A DNA stretch of 64,000 nt from an uncultured Eubacterium sp. (GCA_910583925.1 CAJTZJ010000004.1:5001-69000), one strand, 5' to 3'; positions 32,738-43,076 are shown, numbered from the stretch's first letter. Numbers and translations are program-made. Notes: generated by a model not told the origin, from the letters alone.

Positions 32738-32766
32738 AAAAGGAAGAGCAATGCTCTTCCTCTTTT
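32738..32766. terminator. Bidirectional terminator, second copy of the 19-nt palindrome
   Basis: The same GGAAGAGCAATGCTCTTCC as at 32324-32342, again with A-run and near-complete T-run. It ends the XRE gene on plus and the metF...sufB-like operon on minus. Confidence 0.9.
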
Positions 32767-32775
32767 GATTTATAT

Positions 32776-33693
32776 TTACTTTAAGAAGCCCTGCACGATA
32801 ACTTCCTCCGCTTCTTCTTCGTTCATACCGAAGGTCATAAGCTTCAGAAGCTGATCGGAATTTATTTTTCCGATTGCCGCCTCATGAACAAGCTGAGCAT
32901 CCGCACTTGCCGCATCAATTTCAGGAATAGATGCAATTTTTGCATTATCCATAATAATGGAATCACACTGAACATGCGCACGGCAGTCACAATTTCCGAT
33001 AACCTTAGGATGAAAAACCTGAACAGAATCGTTTTTTCCGACACTTCGGCTGACAATCTGGCAAACTGATTCATCGCCGTTCATATTGATTTCTACATTG
33101 GATTCCGCAAACTGCTTTCCATGTGTCATAAGCCTTTCCGTTATGGTAAGCTTTGCACCCTTTTCAAGATTGGCAGTTGTATCTCTTTTTGTAGAATCAA
33201 CACCTTTTATCTGCACCATTTCCATTTCGGCAGAAGCATTTTCATCAAGATTTACAACGGTAACGGGATTTAAAATTCTTGCGCCGGTTCCCTCACCTTC
33301 GCCGTAATGCTTTTCAACATATTTTACCTTTGCGCCCTTGCCGACATAAAAGGTATGAATTCCGTCATGCTGGCTTTTTTCACTGCCCGAATTATGGATT
33401 CCGCAGCCTGCAACGATAACTACATCGCTGTTTTCGCCGATATAAAAATCATTATAAACAACATCTGTCATTCCGCTTTCCGAAAGGATAACAGGAATAT
33501 GCACACTTTCATTCTTTGTATTCGGAGCAATTCTGATATCAATACCCGGCTTATCCTCCTTAGGGATAATTTCAATATGCTCCGTGCTTCTTCTGCCCAT
33601 TGCAGAGCCGTTTTTTCTGATATTATATGCACCGCTCGGAATCTCGTGGAGATCCGCAATGGTTTGAAGCATTTCCGAATCAATTTTAAGCAT
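32776..33693 (-). CDS. SufB/SufD-like Fe-S scaffold subunit (SmsB-type)
   Basis: A 305-aa SufB/SufD-family protein, shorter than E. coli SufB (about 495) because the N-terminal part is missing. The C-terminal motif LVHEAAIGKINSDQLLKLM carries the His-Glu pair equivalent to SufB His433-Glu434, and VQCDSI carries a Cys where SufB has Cys405, so it looks able to build clusters, unlike SufD. Together with the ATPase 3 nt upstream it forms a two-gene minimal Suf-like (SMS) system. Last gene of the metF operon. Assignment to SMS versus SufBC is by size and gene content. Confidence 0.82.
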   Translation of the reverse strand: MLKIDSEMLQTIADLHEIPSGAYNIRKNGSAMGRRSTEHIEIIPKEDKPGIDIRIAPNTKNESVHIPVILSESGMTDVVYNDFYIGENSDVVIVAGCGIHNSGSEKSQHDGIHTFYVGKGAKVKYVEKHYGEGEGTGARILNPVTVVNLDENASAEMEMVQIKGVDSTKRDTTANLEKGAKLTITERLMTHGKQFAESNVEINMNGDESVCQIVSRSVGKNDSVQVFHPKVIGNCDCRAHVQCDSIIMDNAKIASIPEIDAASADAQLVHEAAIGKINSDQLLKLMTFGMNEEEAEEVIVQGFLK

Positions 33694-33696
33694 GGA

Positions 33697-34428
33697 TTAT
33701 CCCTCCTTTCTGAAGCTGCAGGAGCTTTCACTGCTAAGCTGCTTTAAAAGCTCAGGGAAAATTTCATCCTTTGCACCCTGCTTCGCAATTTTACCGTTTG
33801 CAATTATAACAATTTCATCAGCCAGCTGCATAATTCTCTCCTGATGACTTATAATAAGCACACTTTCATGGCGGTTTTTAGAGATTGTTTTAAAGCTTTC
33901 AACAAGCTTTGCAAAGCTCCAAAGGTCTATTCCTGCCTCCGGTTCATCATAAATGGCAAGCTTAAGATTTCTTGCCATAAGAGAAGCAATTTCTATTCTT
34001 TTAACCTCTCCGCCTGAAAGTGAAGTATCCACCTCACGATTCAGATAATCGGCAGAGCAAAGCCCGACGCTTGTTAAATAAGCGGAACATTCATCGCTCG
34101 GCAGCTCGGTTCCGTGAGCAAGACTTAACAGCTTACGCACCGTAAGCCCCTTAAATCTGGGCGGAGTCTGGAAGCCATAGCCGATACCAAGCTTTGCTCT
34201 TTCATTGATCGGCATATCCGTAATATCCATGCCGTCAAAAAGAATTTTTCCGCCTGTCGGCTTCTCAATTCCCATAATCAGCTTTGCAAGCGTTGATTTG
34301 CCGCCGCCGTTTGGACCTGTTATAACAATAAACTTTCCGCTTTCTATTTTAAGATTGATTTTATCAATAATTTCAAGCTCTCCGTTCGGAGAATCAACCT
34401 TAAATTCAACATCCCTTAATTCTATCAT
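33697..34428 (-). CDS. sufC: SufC-like Fe-S assembly ATPase
   Basis: A 243-aa soluble ABC ATPase: Walker A ITGPNGGGKSTLAKLIMG, signature DTSLSGGEVKRIEIASLM, Walker B LAIYDEPEAGIDLWSF, H-loop IISHQ. The 'PEAGIDLW' stretch is a SufC hallmark. It works with the SufB-like protein encoded 3 nt downstream, energising cluster assembly. It begins 3 nt after metH, so it belongs to the methionine operon. A complete suf operon (sufS, sufU) is not here; nifS/nifU at 53.6-55.2 kb could supply sulfur and scaffold functions. Confidence 0.9.
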   Translation of the reverse strand: MIELRDVEFKVDSPNGELEIIDKINLKIESGKFIVITGPNGGGKSTLAKLIMGIEKPTGGKILFDGMDITDMPINERAKLGIGYGFQTPPRFKGLTVRKLLSLAHGTELPSDECSAYLTSVGLCSADYLNREVDTSLSGGEVKRIEIASLMARNLKLAIYDEPEAGIDLWSFAKLVESFKTISKNRHESVLIISHQERIMQLADEIVIIANGKIAKQGAKDEIFPELLKQLSSESSCSFRKEG

Positions 34429-34431
34429 ATA

Positions 34432-36747
34432 TTACTCCTTTCCAGAGAAAAATTCTTTTGCTACACGAACGCTTTCCATTGCATCCTTCGTATACCAATC
34501 CGCATCAATCATATCGGCATAGGATTGGGTTAAAACCGCACCGCCTACAAAAATCTTAGCATCTGTATTTTCATGAAGAAGCTTGATTGTTCTTTCCATT
34601 GACGGAACAGTAGTTGTCATCAGTGCAGAAAGCCCTACAAGCTTAACATCATTTTCAACAACTGCATTAAGGACCTCCTCCTCGGGAACATCCTTTCCGA
34701 GATCTATAACATCAAAGCCATAATTTGCAAGCAGCACTTTAACAATATTTTTGCCTATATCGTGGATATCGCCGTGAACCGTTGCAAGAACAATTTTATC
34801 TCCGTTTTCCTGCTTTGCACCGCTGAGTATCATTTTTTCCTTAATTACATCAAACGCAGCCTTTGCCGAATCGGCACTCATAAGCAGCTGGGGCAGGAAG
34901 ATTTTATTTGCTTCAAAGCCTGCGCCAACCTCATCAAGTGCAGGAATGATATGATGATTTATAACATCAAGCGAATCATTATCCTTCAGAAGCTCTTTTG
35001 CACAGACTGCCGCATCCTCTTTCATTCCCTTAACGATTGCCGTATGAAGCGTAACCTTTGCTTCTGCCTTCGGCACTTCCGAAACCGTTACACTTTCTAT
35101 ATATTCCGAGCAGTTTTCATCAAGGGCTGAAAGCGCATTGAATGAATAATAGGCATTCATCATAGCCTGTGACTGAGGATTTATAATACCTGCCGAAAGA
35201 CCGCTTTGAAGCGCAAGCGTAAAGAAAGCAGTATTAACAGCTTCTCTTTTCGGCAGACCAAAGGAAATATTGGATACACCGAGAACCGTATGCACACCAA
35301 GCACCTCTTTTATATATTTAACAGCCTTAAGTGTTTCGATTGCGTTATGAATATCCGTGCTTATCGTCATGGTCAGCGCATCAACGATAAGATCCTTTTT
35401 CTCAATACCGTATTCAGCGGCAGTGTTTATCATTTTTTCCGCTATTTTAATTCTGCCCTCTGCATTTTCCGGTATACCATTTTCATCAAGACAAAGGCAG
35501 ACAACAACCGCACCATACTTTTTTGCAAGCGGAAAAACCTCTTTCATATTCTTTTCCTTGCCGTTTACGGAATTCAGCATCGGCTTTCCGTTATAAATAC
35601 GAAGCGCCGCTTCAAGAGACGCAGTATCCGTTGTATCTATCTGAAGCGGAGTTGAAAGCACGCTCTGAAGAGAATAGACAGCGCTTTTCATCATTTCAGT
35701 CTCATCAATTTCCGGAAGCCCTACATTTACATCCAGAATATGAGCGCCTGCATCCTTCTGGGCAATACCTTCTTTTATAATGTAATCTATATCATTTCTT
35801 CTTAAAGCTTCCTTAAACAGCTTTTTACCCGTAGGATTAATTCTTTCGCCGATAACAATGGGCTTTGCGGAAAGCTCAATCGTTTCACTGTATGAGGAAA
35901 CGAGGCTGAAATTCTTTTTTTCGGGAATATTTTCGGAAATATCCGCACAAAGCTTAATCATTTCTTCAAGATGCTTCGGTGTTGTTCCGCAGCAGCCGCC
36001 AAGATAAGACACACCCAGCTCGGCAATTCTTTTCATATCCTCAGCAAACTCAGACGGGGAAACATTATAAACCGTTTTACCATTTACACTTTCCGGAAGT
36101 CCTGCATTCGGCTGAACGATAATCGGCAAACTTGTCCATCTTCGGATTTCTTCAACAAAAGCAATCATCTGCTTCGGACCGAGCCCGCAGTTAAATCCGA
36201 TTGCATCAACACCAAGTCCCTCCAGCATTGCAACAGTCGTTTTTATATCCGCACCTGTAAGAAGCCTTGCATTTTCATCAAATATCATTGTAACAAGAAC
36301 GGGTAAATCACAATTTTCCTTTGCCGCAAGAACTGCCGCTTTGATTTCATAGGTATCGCTCATTGTTTCAATAAGCACAACATCCGCGCCGTCTTTACCT
36401 GCATTTATCATTCCGGCAAAAATATCAATTGCATCCTTGAAATCCAGATCTCCCATAGGCTTAAGCAGCTTGCCTGTAGGGCCGATATCAAGGGCAACCT
36501 TTCTGCCCGCCTTTTTTGCAATTTCAACGCCTTTTCTGATAACCTCTTCATAATTATCCATTTTAAGGCGGTTGGCTCCAAAGGTGTTTGTTGTAATATA
36601 TTCACAGCCTGCCTCAGCATAAGCCGTATGAACTGCAAGCACCTTTTTCTCATCTGTTAAGTTTAAAAGCTCCGGCAGCTCCCCTGCCTTTAAGCCTGCT
36701 GATTGAAGCATTGTTCCCATGCTTCCGTCAAAAAATTTAATCCTCAT
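34432..36747 (-). CDS. metH: Cobalamin-dependent methionine synthase, catalytic part (MetH without activation domain)
   Basis: MetH moves a methyl group from methyltetrahydrofolate through B12 to homocysteine. At 771 aa (full MetH about 1,200) it has the homocysteine domain (residues 1-285; zinc ligands in FNCGLGP and GGCCGTTP), the pterin domain (about 295-540, IGERINPTGKK), and a B12 cap and binding domain (about 550-771) with the base-off motif VHGDIHDIGKNIV. The reactivation domain is absent and is supplied by the neighbouring 186-aa protein, whose gene overlaps by 11 nt. Such a split is known in Thermotoga. No B12 riboswitch was seen upstream of the operon. Confidence 0.95.
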   Translation of the reverse strand: MRIKFFDGSMGTMLQSAGLKAGELPELLNLTDEKKVLAVHTAYAEAGCEYITTNTFGANRLKMDNYEEVIRKGVEIAKKAGRKVALDIGPTGKLLKPMGDLDFKDAIDIFAGMINAGKDGADVVLIETMSDTYEIKAAVLAAKENCDLPVLVTMIFDENARLLTGADIKTTVAMLEGLGVDAIGFNCGLGPKQMIAFVEEIRRWTSLPIIVQPNAGLPESVNGKTVYNVSPSEFAEDMKRIAELGVSYLGGCCGTTPKHLEEMIKLCADISENIPEKKNFSLVSSYSETIELSAKPIVIGERINPTGKKLFKEALRRNDIDYIIKEGIAQKDAGAHILDVNVGLPEIDETEMMKSAVYSLQSVLSTPLQIDTTDTASLEAALRIYNGKPMLNSVNGKEKNMKEVFPLAKKYGAVVVCLCLDENGIPENAEGRIKIAEKMINTAAEYGIEKKDLIVDALTMTISTDIHNAIETLKAVKYIKEVLGVHTVLGVSNISFGLPKREAVNTAFFTLALQSGLSAGIINPQSQAMMNAYYSFNALSALDENCSEYIESVTVSEVPKAEAKVTLHTAIVKGMKEDAAVCAKELLKDNDSLDVINHHIIPALDEVGAGFEANKIFLPQLLMSADSAKAAFDVIKEKMILSGAKQENGDKIVLATVHGDIHDIGKNIVKVLLANYGFDVIDLGKDVPEEEVLNAVVENDVKLVGLSALMTTTVPSMERTIKLLHENTDAKIFVGGAVLTQSYADMIDADWYTKDAMESVRVAKEFFSGKE

Positions 36748-37297
36748 AATCGATTCCCGTAAAAGCTGTAACTGATTTTGTTGGTATCATCTGACAGGTA
36801 TCCGTAAGCGTAATACCGCACCTTTTGGTTATTTCAAGAAGGCTGAAAAGCTTTTTCTGCTCGGATATATCCAAATCAAAATAACCGGGCGAATATCTCT
36901 GCCTTGTTTTTACCTTGTTTTCTTTTTCGATATGATCCTGAACAGCATCGCAGATTTCTTCAATCTTGGAAGCAAGCACTGCCTGCATAATAGCAAGCCT
37001 TGCCCCCTCAGCCGAATATGTGCGAAGCAGCCTGTCCCCTTCCGTACCGACGGTTGCCGCAAGTATGGCTACCTTTGAACAGCCCTTTAAATTCTCTGCA
37101 AGCCGTTTGCTTTTAAACTCAAAATTTTCAATAATCAGTGTATCTTCCGTAACAATGCAATCAAAAATTCTGTATATACTTTTCGGCTCAACGGTTTTAT
37201 CAACCTCATTCATAAGGTTGTCTATCAAATTTAAAAGCCTTTCATCATCTATTGTACTTCTTGTTCTTAAATATCTTAATATTTCCGCTTTATTCAT
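36737..37297 (-). CDS. Methionine synthase reactivation-domain protein
   Basis: A 186-aa stand-alone version of the MetH C-terminal activation domain, which binds S-adenosylmethionine and re-methylates oxidised cobalamin. The motif RYSPGYFDLDISEQKKLFSLL and the end GITLTDTCQMIPTKSVTAFTGI match that domain. It overlaps metF by 8 nt upstream and metH by 11 nt downstream, so all three are translationally coupled. Its presence explains the short metH product. Confidence 0.93.
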   Translation of the reverse strand: MNKAEILRYLRTRSTIDDERLLNLIDNLMNEVDKTVEPKSIYRIFDCIVTEDTLIIENFEFKSKRLAENLKGCSKVAILAATVGTEGDRLLRTYSAEGARLAIMQAVLASKIEEICDAVQDHIEKENKVKTRQRYSPGYFDLDISEQKKLFSLLEITKRCGITLTDTCQMIPTKSVTAFTGIDYED

Positions 37298-38156
37298 TTA
37301 TGATTTCAGACAAGCCTTTCATTATAGATTCTGCCACTTCGGGCTTATTCATTGTATAAATGTGTATATTATTCTGCCCGTTTGCCATTAAGTCTATAAT
37401 CTGCTCGGTTGCATAAATTATTCCTGCCTGCTTCATAGCCTTTGGATTTTCGCCGAAACGCTCAAGGATTTTCATAAACTTTTTAGGAAAAGCACAGCCC
37501 GAAAGCTCAACGCTTCTTTTAATCTGATTTGCATTTGTAATCGGCATAACACCTGCAATCAGCGGAACATCTATTCCCTTTATTGCACAGTTTTCCATAA
37601 AGCGATAGAAAATCTCATTATCAAAAAACATCTGCGTTGTAAGAAAATCAATTCCGCAGTCCACCTTTTCTTTCAGATGCTGAAAATCCTCCACTCTGCT
37701 TGTACTTTCGGGATGAACTTCCGGATAGCACGCTCCGCCTATACAGAAATCTCCATGCTCCTTAATTGTGTTAACAAGCTCATAGGCATAATGAAAATGC
37801 TGTTCATCAGGAAAAACAAAACCCTGCGGAATATCGCCTCTTAAAGCAAGTATATTTTCAACGCCGTTTTCTTCAAGCTCCGTCAAAACACGGTTTATCT
37901 TATCTTTAGTTGAAGTAAGGCAGGTTAAATGTGAAAGCGGCGTAACACCATTGTTTTTGATTTCAGCTGCAATCTCTGTAGTAAAACCGGAGGTTGTACC
38001 TGCTGCCCCATAGGTTACGCTCATAAATGCAGGCTTGCTTTTTGCCATTTCACGCACAACCGCCTTTGTAGTTTCAATCTTGCTCCATTCCTTCGGAGGG
38101 AACACCTCAAAGGAAATATTCACCTTATTCTTTTTTAATATATCGGATATTTTCAT
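37290..38156 (-). CDS. metF: Methylenetetrahydrofolate reductase
   Basis: MetF reduces 5,10-methylene-THF to 5-methyl-THF, the substrate of MetH. The 288-aa barrel shows FEVFPPKEW, SVTYGAAGTT, LALRGDIP and DFLTTQMFFDN. The start at 38156 is chosen because GAGAGGTGG precedes it; a GTG nine bases upstream lies inside that ribosome site. First gene of metF-activator-metH-sufC-sufB-like. A TTGAAT-17-TACAAT promoter is visible just upstream (about 38175-38203). Confidence 0.94.
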   Translation of the reverse strand: MKISDILKKNKVNISFEVFPPKEWSKIETTKAVVREMAKSKPAFMSVTYGAAGTTSGFTTEIAAEIKNNGVTPLSHLTCLTSTKDKINRVLTELEENGVENILALRGDIPQGFVFPDEQHFHYAYELVNTIKEHGDFCIGGACYPEVHPESTSRVEDFQHLKEKVDCGIDFLTTQMFFDNEIFYRFMENCAIKGIDVPLIAGVMPITNANQIKRSVELSGCAFPKKFMKILERFGENPKAMKQAGIIYATEQIIDLMANGQNNIHIYTMNKPEVAESIMKGLSEIINE

Positions 38157-38285
38157 TGTATCCACCTCTCAAATTTTATATTGTATCAAATTATTATAAT
38201 AAATTCAATACTATTTCATACAAAACAAGTAGGTTTTTTAAGGATTACATTGCTTATTATTCAGTTCATTAAATGCAGCTATCGT

Positions 38286-38417
38286 TTACAGCGAATCGCC
38301 AAGCTGAGAAAAAAACGCACCCAAAGCATTTATTTCTTCTGCACTTTTCCCCTCTGCTATAGCACAGGCAAGCGCTGAAACAGACATATTTACGGCACAC
38401 GGATCTATACAAAACAC
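38286..38417 (-). CDS. Very small Clostridia-type protein (DUF6774-like)
   Basis: A 43-aa frame starting at a GTG, containing ALACAIAEGKSAEEINAL and ending FFSQLGDSL. The pattern of an Ala-rich helix, an 'EEIN.LG' turn and a terminal LTQLGD-like motif resembles small DUF6774 proteins common in Clostridia. The ribosome site (AAAAGAAG) is close to the start, so the exact initiation codon is uncertain; an internal ATG ten codons on is possible. Function unknown. It would lie upstream of metF on the same strand. Confidence 0.55.
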   Translation of the reverse strand: MFCIDPCAVNMSVSALACAIAEGKSAEEINALGAFFSQLGDSL

Positions 38418-38510
38418 CTTCTTTTCGTAAATTATAAATCAGAAAACAATATGAAAAAATAAGAAAAAACGAGAAATCAAGAGCAATTGTATATTTTTAT
38501 AAATTTGTTG

Positions 38511-38539
38511 TTGACGAAAAAAACTTCTTGTGCTATTAT
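38511..38539 (+). promoter_or_regulatory. rplM-rpsI promoter
   Basis: TTGACG (38511-38516), 17 nt, TATTAT (38534-38539), 48 nt upstream of rplM. Leader too short for a known L13 leader element. Confidence 0.88.
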
Positions 38540-38587
38540 ATTCCCACGCATTAAAAATGTAATTCACTATTAACGGAGGAAAACAAA

Positions 38588-39016
38588 ATGTCAACATTTA
38601 TGCCAAAAGCTAACGAAGTTGAACGCAAGTGGTATGTTATTGACGCTGAGGGCAAACCTCTCGGAAGAGTTGCAGCAGAAGCAGCAGTTCTTCTTCGCGG
38701 CAAGCACAAGCCAATCTTTACTCCAAATGTAGATTGCGGCGATTTCGTTATTATTATCAACACAGATAAAGCTGTTCTTACAGGTGATAAGCTAAACAAG
38801 AAGCTTTATCAGCATCACACAGGTTATATCGGTAACCTTAAGGAAGTTAAATACGGCACACTTATGAATGAAAAAAGTGATTTTGCTATGGAGCTTGCTG
38901 TTAAGGGTATGATTCCAAGCACAACACAGGGCAGAAAGCAGCTTACAAGATGCCACATTTATAAGGGCGCAGAACACAAGCATGAGGCTCAGAAGCCTGA
39001 AGCTTGGGAAATGTAA
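38588..39016 (+). CDS. rplM: 50S ribosomal protein L13
   Basis: L13 is an early 50S assembly protein. The 142-aa protein shows WYVIDAEGKPLGRVAAEAAVLLRGKHKP (in pieces), GKKLYQHHTGYIG and the normal C-terminal region. Strong AACGGAGG ribosome site and its own promoter. It is followed after 16 nt by rpsI, the universal pair. The start STFMPKANEVERKW is typical for Firmicutes. Confidence 0.97.
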   Translation: MSTFMPKANEVERKWYVIDAEGKPLGRVAAEAAVLLRGKHKPIFTPNVDCGDFVIIINTDKAVLTGDKLNKKLYQHHTGYIGNLKEVKYGTLMNEKSDFAMELAVKGMIPSTTQGRKQLTRCHIYKGAEHKHEAQKPEAWEM

Positions 39017-39032
39017 GGGAGGTTTATAGATT

Positions 39033-39431
39033 ATGTACGAAACAAATCCTTATTTCTACGGCACAGGCAGAAGAAAAGAATCTGTAGCAAGAGTTCGTGT
39101 TTATGCAGGAACCGGTAAAATTACCATTAACGACAGAGATATTGATGATTATTTCGGTCTTGGCACACTTAAGCTTATTGTTCGCCAGCCGCTTAATCTT
39201 ACGGAAACAGCTGAAAAGTTTGATATCGTATGCCGTGTAAACGGCGGCGGTGTAACAGGTCAGGCCGGTGCAATCCGTCACGGTATCGCAAGAGCACTTC
39301 TTCAGTATGATGAATCACTTCGTCCTGCTCTTAAAAAGGCCGGATTCCTTACTCGTGATCCTCGTATGAAGGAAAGAAAGAAATATGGTCTTAAGGCAGC
39401 TCGCCGTGCACCACAGTTCTCAAAGAGATAA
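39033..39431 (+). CDS. rpsI: 30S ribosomal protein S9
   Basis: S9's C-terminal tail reaches the ribosomal P site. The 132-aa protein has YGTGRRKESVARVR near the N-terminus, GGGVTGQAGAIRHGIARAL in the middle and the ending KKYGLKAARRAPQFSKR. GGGAGG precedes the ATG. Second gene of rplM-rpsI, followed by a terminator. Confidence 0.97.
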   Translation: MYETNPYFYGTGRRKESVARVRVYAGTGKITINDRDIDDYFGLGTLKLIVRQPLNLTETAEKFDIVCRVNGGGVTGQAGAIRHGIARALLQYDESLRPALKKAGFLTRDPRMKERKKYGLKAARRAPQFSKR

Positions 39432-39440
39432 TTTGTTTAC

Positions 39441-39475
39441 AAATCCTCAAACTATTGTTTGGGGATTTATTTTTT
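39441..39475 (+). terminator. rplM-rpsI terminator
   Basis: A 12-bp stem with one G-T wobble (39441-39452 with 39457-39468), TATT loop, then a T-rich tail. Confidence 0.92.
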
Positions 39476-39527
39476 ATTACAACATTGTATAATAAATATG
39501 TTAAAATTGTTTTTTTAGGGGTAAAAG

Positions 39528-39989
39528 ATGGATAACTATATAAAATGGCTAAGAAAAAAGATCGGTCACAAAAAATTAATTTTAAATTATGCAGGCTGCA
39601 TAATCTTTGATGATGCAGGCAGATTGCTGTTACAAAGGCGTTCTGATTGCAGTAAGTGGGGCTTTTTAGGCGGAATGATTGAGCTTGGGGAATCTGTTGA
39701 AGAAGCTGCTATAAGAGAAATTAAAGAAGAAAGCGGATTAGATGTTGATATAACATCCCTGTTTGGCATTTATTCAAAATATTTTGCTGAATATGCAAAC
39801 GGCGATAAAGCACAGACGATAGTTCATATTTTCAAGGCTAAGACAGTCGGCGGAACACTGATTGATAAAAGCGAGGAAACGCTTGAATTAAAATATTTTG
39901 ATTTAAACGATACACCGCCTTTGTTCTGCAAACAGCATCAGGATATACTTGATGATATAAAAAGCGGAAAGGAATATGTATATAGGTAA
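39528..39989 (+). CDS. Nudix hydrolase
   Basis: A 153-aa Nudix protein. The Nudix box reads GGMIELGESVEEAAIREIKEESG with the REEIKEE-like metal-binding core. The N-terminal helix DNYIKWLRKKIGHKKLILNYAG is the usual pre-box arm. Likely hydrolyses a nucleoside diphosphate derivative. It is the first gene of a three-gene unit with a second Nudix protein and an acetyltransferase; the second Nudix starts 4 nt later. Confidence 0.9.
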   Translation: MDNYIKWLRKKIGHKKLILNYAGCIIFDDAGRLLLQRRSDCSKWGFLGGMIELGESVEEAAIREIKEESGLDVDITSLFGIYSKYFAEYANGDKAQTIVHIFKAKTVGGTLIDKSEETLELKYFDLNDTPPLFCKQHQDILDDIKSGKEYVYR

Positions 39990-39993
39990 ACAC

Positions 39994-40446
39994 ATGGGTT
40001 ACATAGACAATATTAGAAAGCATATCGGTCACAATCCTATACTTTCAGCGGGTGCAACAATTGTTGTTTTAAAAGACAACAAAATCCTTTTAAATCTGCG
40101 TTCCGATACAAACACTTGGGGAATTCCGGGCGGTTCTCTTGAACTTGGAGAAACGCTTGAGGGAGCGGCTGCAAGAGAATTGAAAGAAGAAACAAATTTA
40201 GATGCGGAAAGCTTTACACTTCTAAATGTGTTTTCAGGCAATGATTTTTATTTTGAATATCCGAACGGCGATAAACTATACTCCGTTATTGCCCTTTATC
40301 GTGCTGACAATGTAACAGGAAACCTAAAGGCAACAGATGGAGAAAGCTTTGAACTTCAGTATTTTGGCAAGGAACAGTTGCCACAGCTTGAAAGCAGGGC
40401 AAAGAAAATTATTGATTGGTTGATTGAGAAAGAGATTATATTATGA
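39994..40446 (+). CDS. Nudix hydrolase (paralogue of the upstream gene)
   Basis: A 150-aa Nudix protein with box GGSLELGETLEGAAARELKEETN. The first 30 residues (MGYIDNIRKHIGHNPILSAGATIVV in part) parallel the upstream gene, so the two look like an old tandem duplication. I set the start at 39994, where AGGT precedes a typical Nudix N-terminus; an ATG 18 nt earlier overlaps the previous gene and has no good ribosome site. It overlaps the acetyltransferase by 4 nt. Confidence 0.9.
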   Translation: MGYIDNIRKHIGHNPILSAGATIVVLKDNKILLNLRSDTNTWGIPGGSLELGETLEGAAARELKEETNLDAESFTLLNVFSGNDFYFEYPNGDKLYSVIALYRADNVTGNLKATDGESFELQYFGKEQLPQLESRAKKIIDWLIEKEIIL

Positions 40447-40922
40447 ACATTAAGATAAAACCTGCCGAAAACGGCGAAGCAGAAAAGATATATCATTTTT
40501 ACGAAGATATATGCAGAGGATTAGAGGGAGCGCAATATTCTCCGCTATGGCAAATAGGCTTATACCCCTGCATTGAGGATATAAAGAACCATATAAAAAA
40601 TAAAGATATGTATATTTCTATTATAGATAGCCGAATTGCCGGCGCACTGGCAACCGTTAACCACGGCGATTATTCATCGCTTCATTTGTTTGCAGTTCAT
40701 TCCGATTTTCGCAATCAGAATTTAGGCGGAATGATGATGAACAAGCTTTTTGAAATTGCAAAGGAAAGAAGCAACAGCAAAATTATTCTTGATGTTGTTA
40801 AAGGAAACCTGCCTGCTGAGAAGCTTTATCAAAAAACGGGATTTAAATATATCGGAGAAAAAACCGAATTCATTGAGCGTATCGGCAAGGTTGATTTTAA
40901 CATTTATGAATATAGCATTTAA
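40443..40922 (+). CDS. GNAT-family N-acetyltransferase
   Basis: A 159-aa GNAT protein. The acetyl-CoA motif A reads LFAVHSDFRNQNLGGMMMNKLFEIA (V-H-x5-Q-x-G-G type) with the following PAEKLYQKTGFKYIGEK motif B. It overlaps the upstream Nudix gene by 4 nt (ATGA), so the two are coupled. Substrate unknown; linkage to Nudix genes suggests small-molecule clean-up or modification. Confidence 0.88.
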   Translation: MNIKIKPAENGEAEKIYHFYEDICRGLEGAQYSPLWQIGLYPCIEDIKNHIKNKDMYISIIDSRIAGALATVNHGDYSSLHLFAVHSDFRNQNLGGMMMNKLFEIAKERSNSKIILDVVKGNLPAEKLYQKTGFKYIGEKTEFIERIGKVDFNIYEYSI

Positions 40923-40927
40923 CAAAT

Positions 40928-40951
40928 AACGGAGAGCATATGCTCTCCGTT
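40928..40951. terminator. Bidirectional terminator, perfect 24-nt palindrome
   Basis: AACGGAGAGCAT-ATGCTCTCCGTT is fully self-complementary and lies between convergent genes (acetyltransferase and P-type ATPase). The T tail on plus is short. Confidence 0.85.
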
Positions 40952-40956
40952 TAATT

Positions 40957-42846
<1,890 letters not shown>

Positions 42847-42857
42847 AGTACAACCTC

Positions 42858-43076
42858 TCAGAACGCAATCTCACAGTCCGGCTCAACCTTTTTACAGGCT
42901 TTCAAAACGGCTTTCATTGTTTTCTTTTCGTTTACGCCCTCTTCAAATTCAACATTCATGTTCTGCATCATAAAATTAACGGAAGCTGAAACTACACCGC
43001 TTGTTTTATTAGCAGCCTCTTCCATTAAATTCGCACAGTTTGCACAATCCACTTCAATAGCATATGTTTTTTTCAT
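42858..43076 (-). CDS. Heavy-metal-associated domain protein (metal chaperone-like)
   Basis: A 72-aa protein made of one HMA domain (ferredoxin-like fold) with a Cys-x-x-Cys site DCANCA near residue 10. The usual GMTC/GMHC sequence is replaced by VDCANC, which fits a Cd/Zn-type partner. Start at 43076 follows GAGGTG; upstream in-frame sequence is not family-like. It lies 12 nt before the ATPase and probably acts as that pump's missing N-terminal metal domain or chaperone. Confidence 0.9.
   Translation of the reverse strand: MKKTYAIEVDCANCANLMEEAANKTSGVVSASVNFMMQNMNVEFEEGVNEKKTMKAVLKACKKVEPDCEIAF

Noticed and set aside
38157..38587. SAM or cobalamin riboswitch ahead of metF
   Set aside because: No recognisable B12 box or S-box; the room upstream of metF is taken by a promoter and the DUF6774-like frame.
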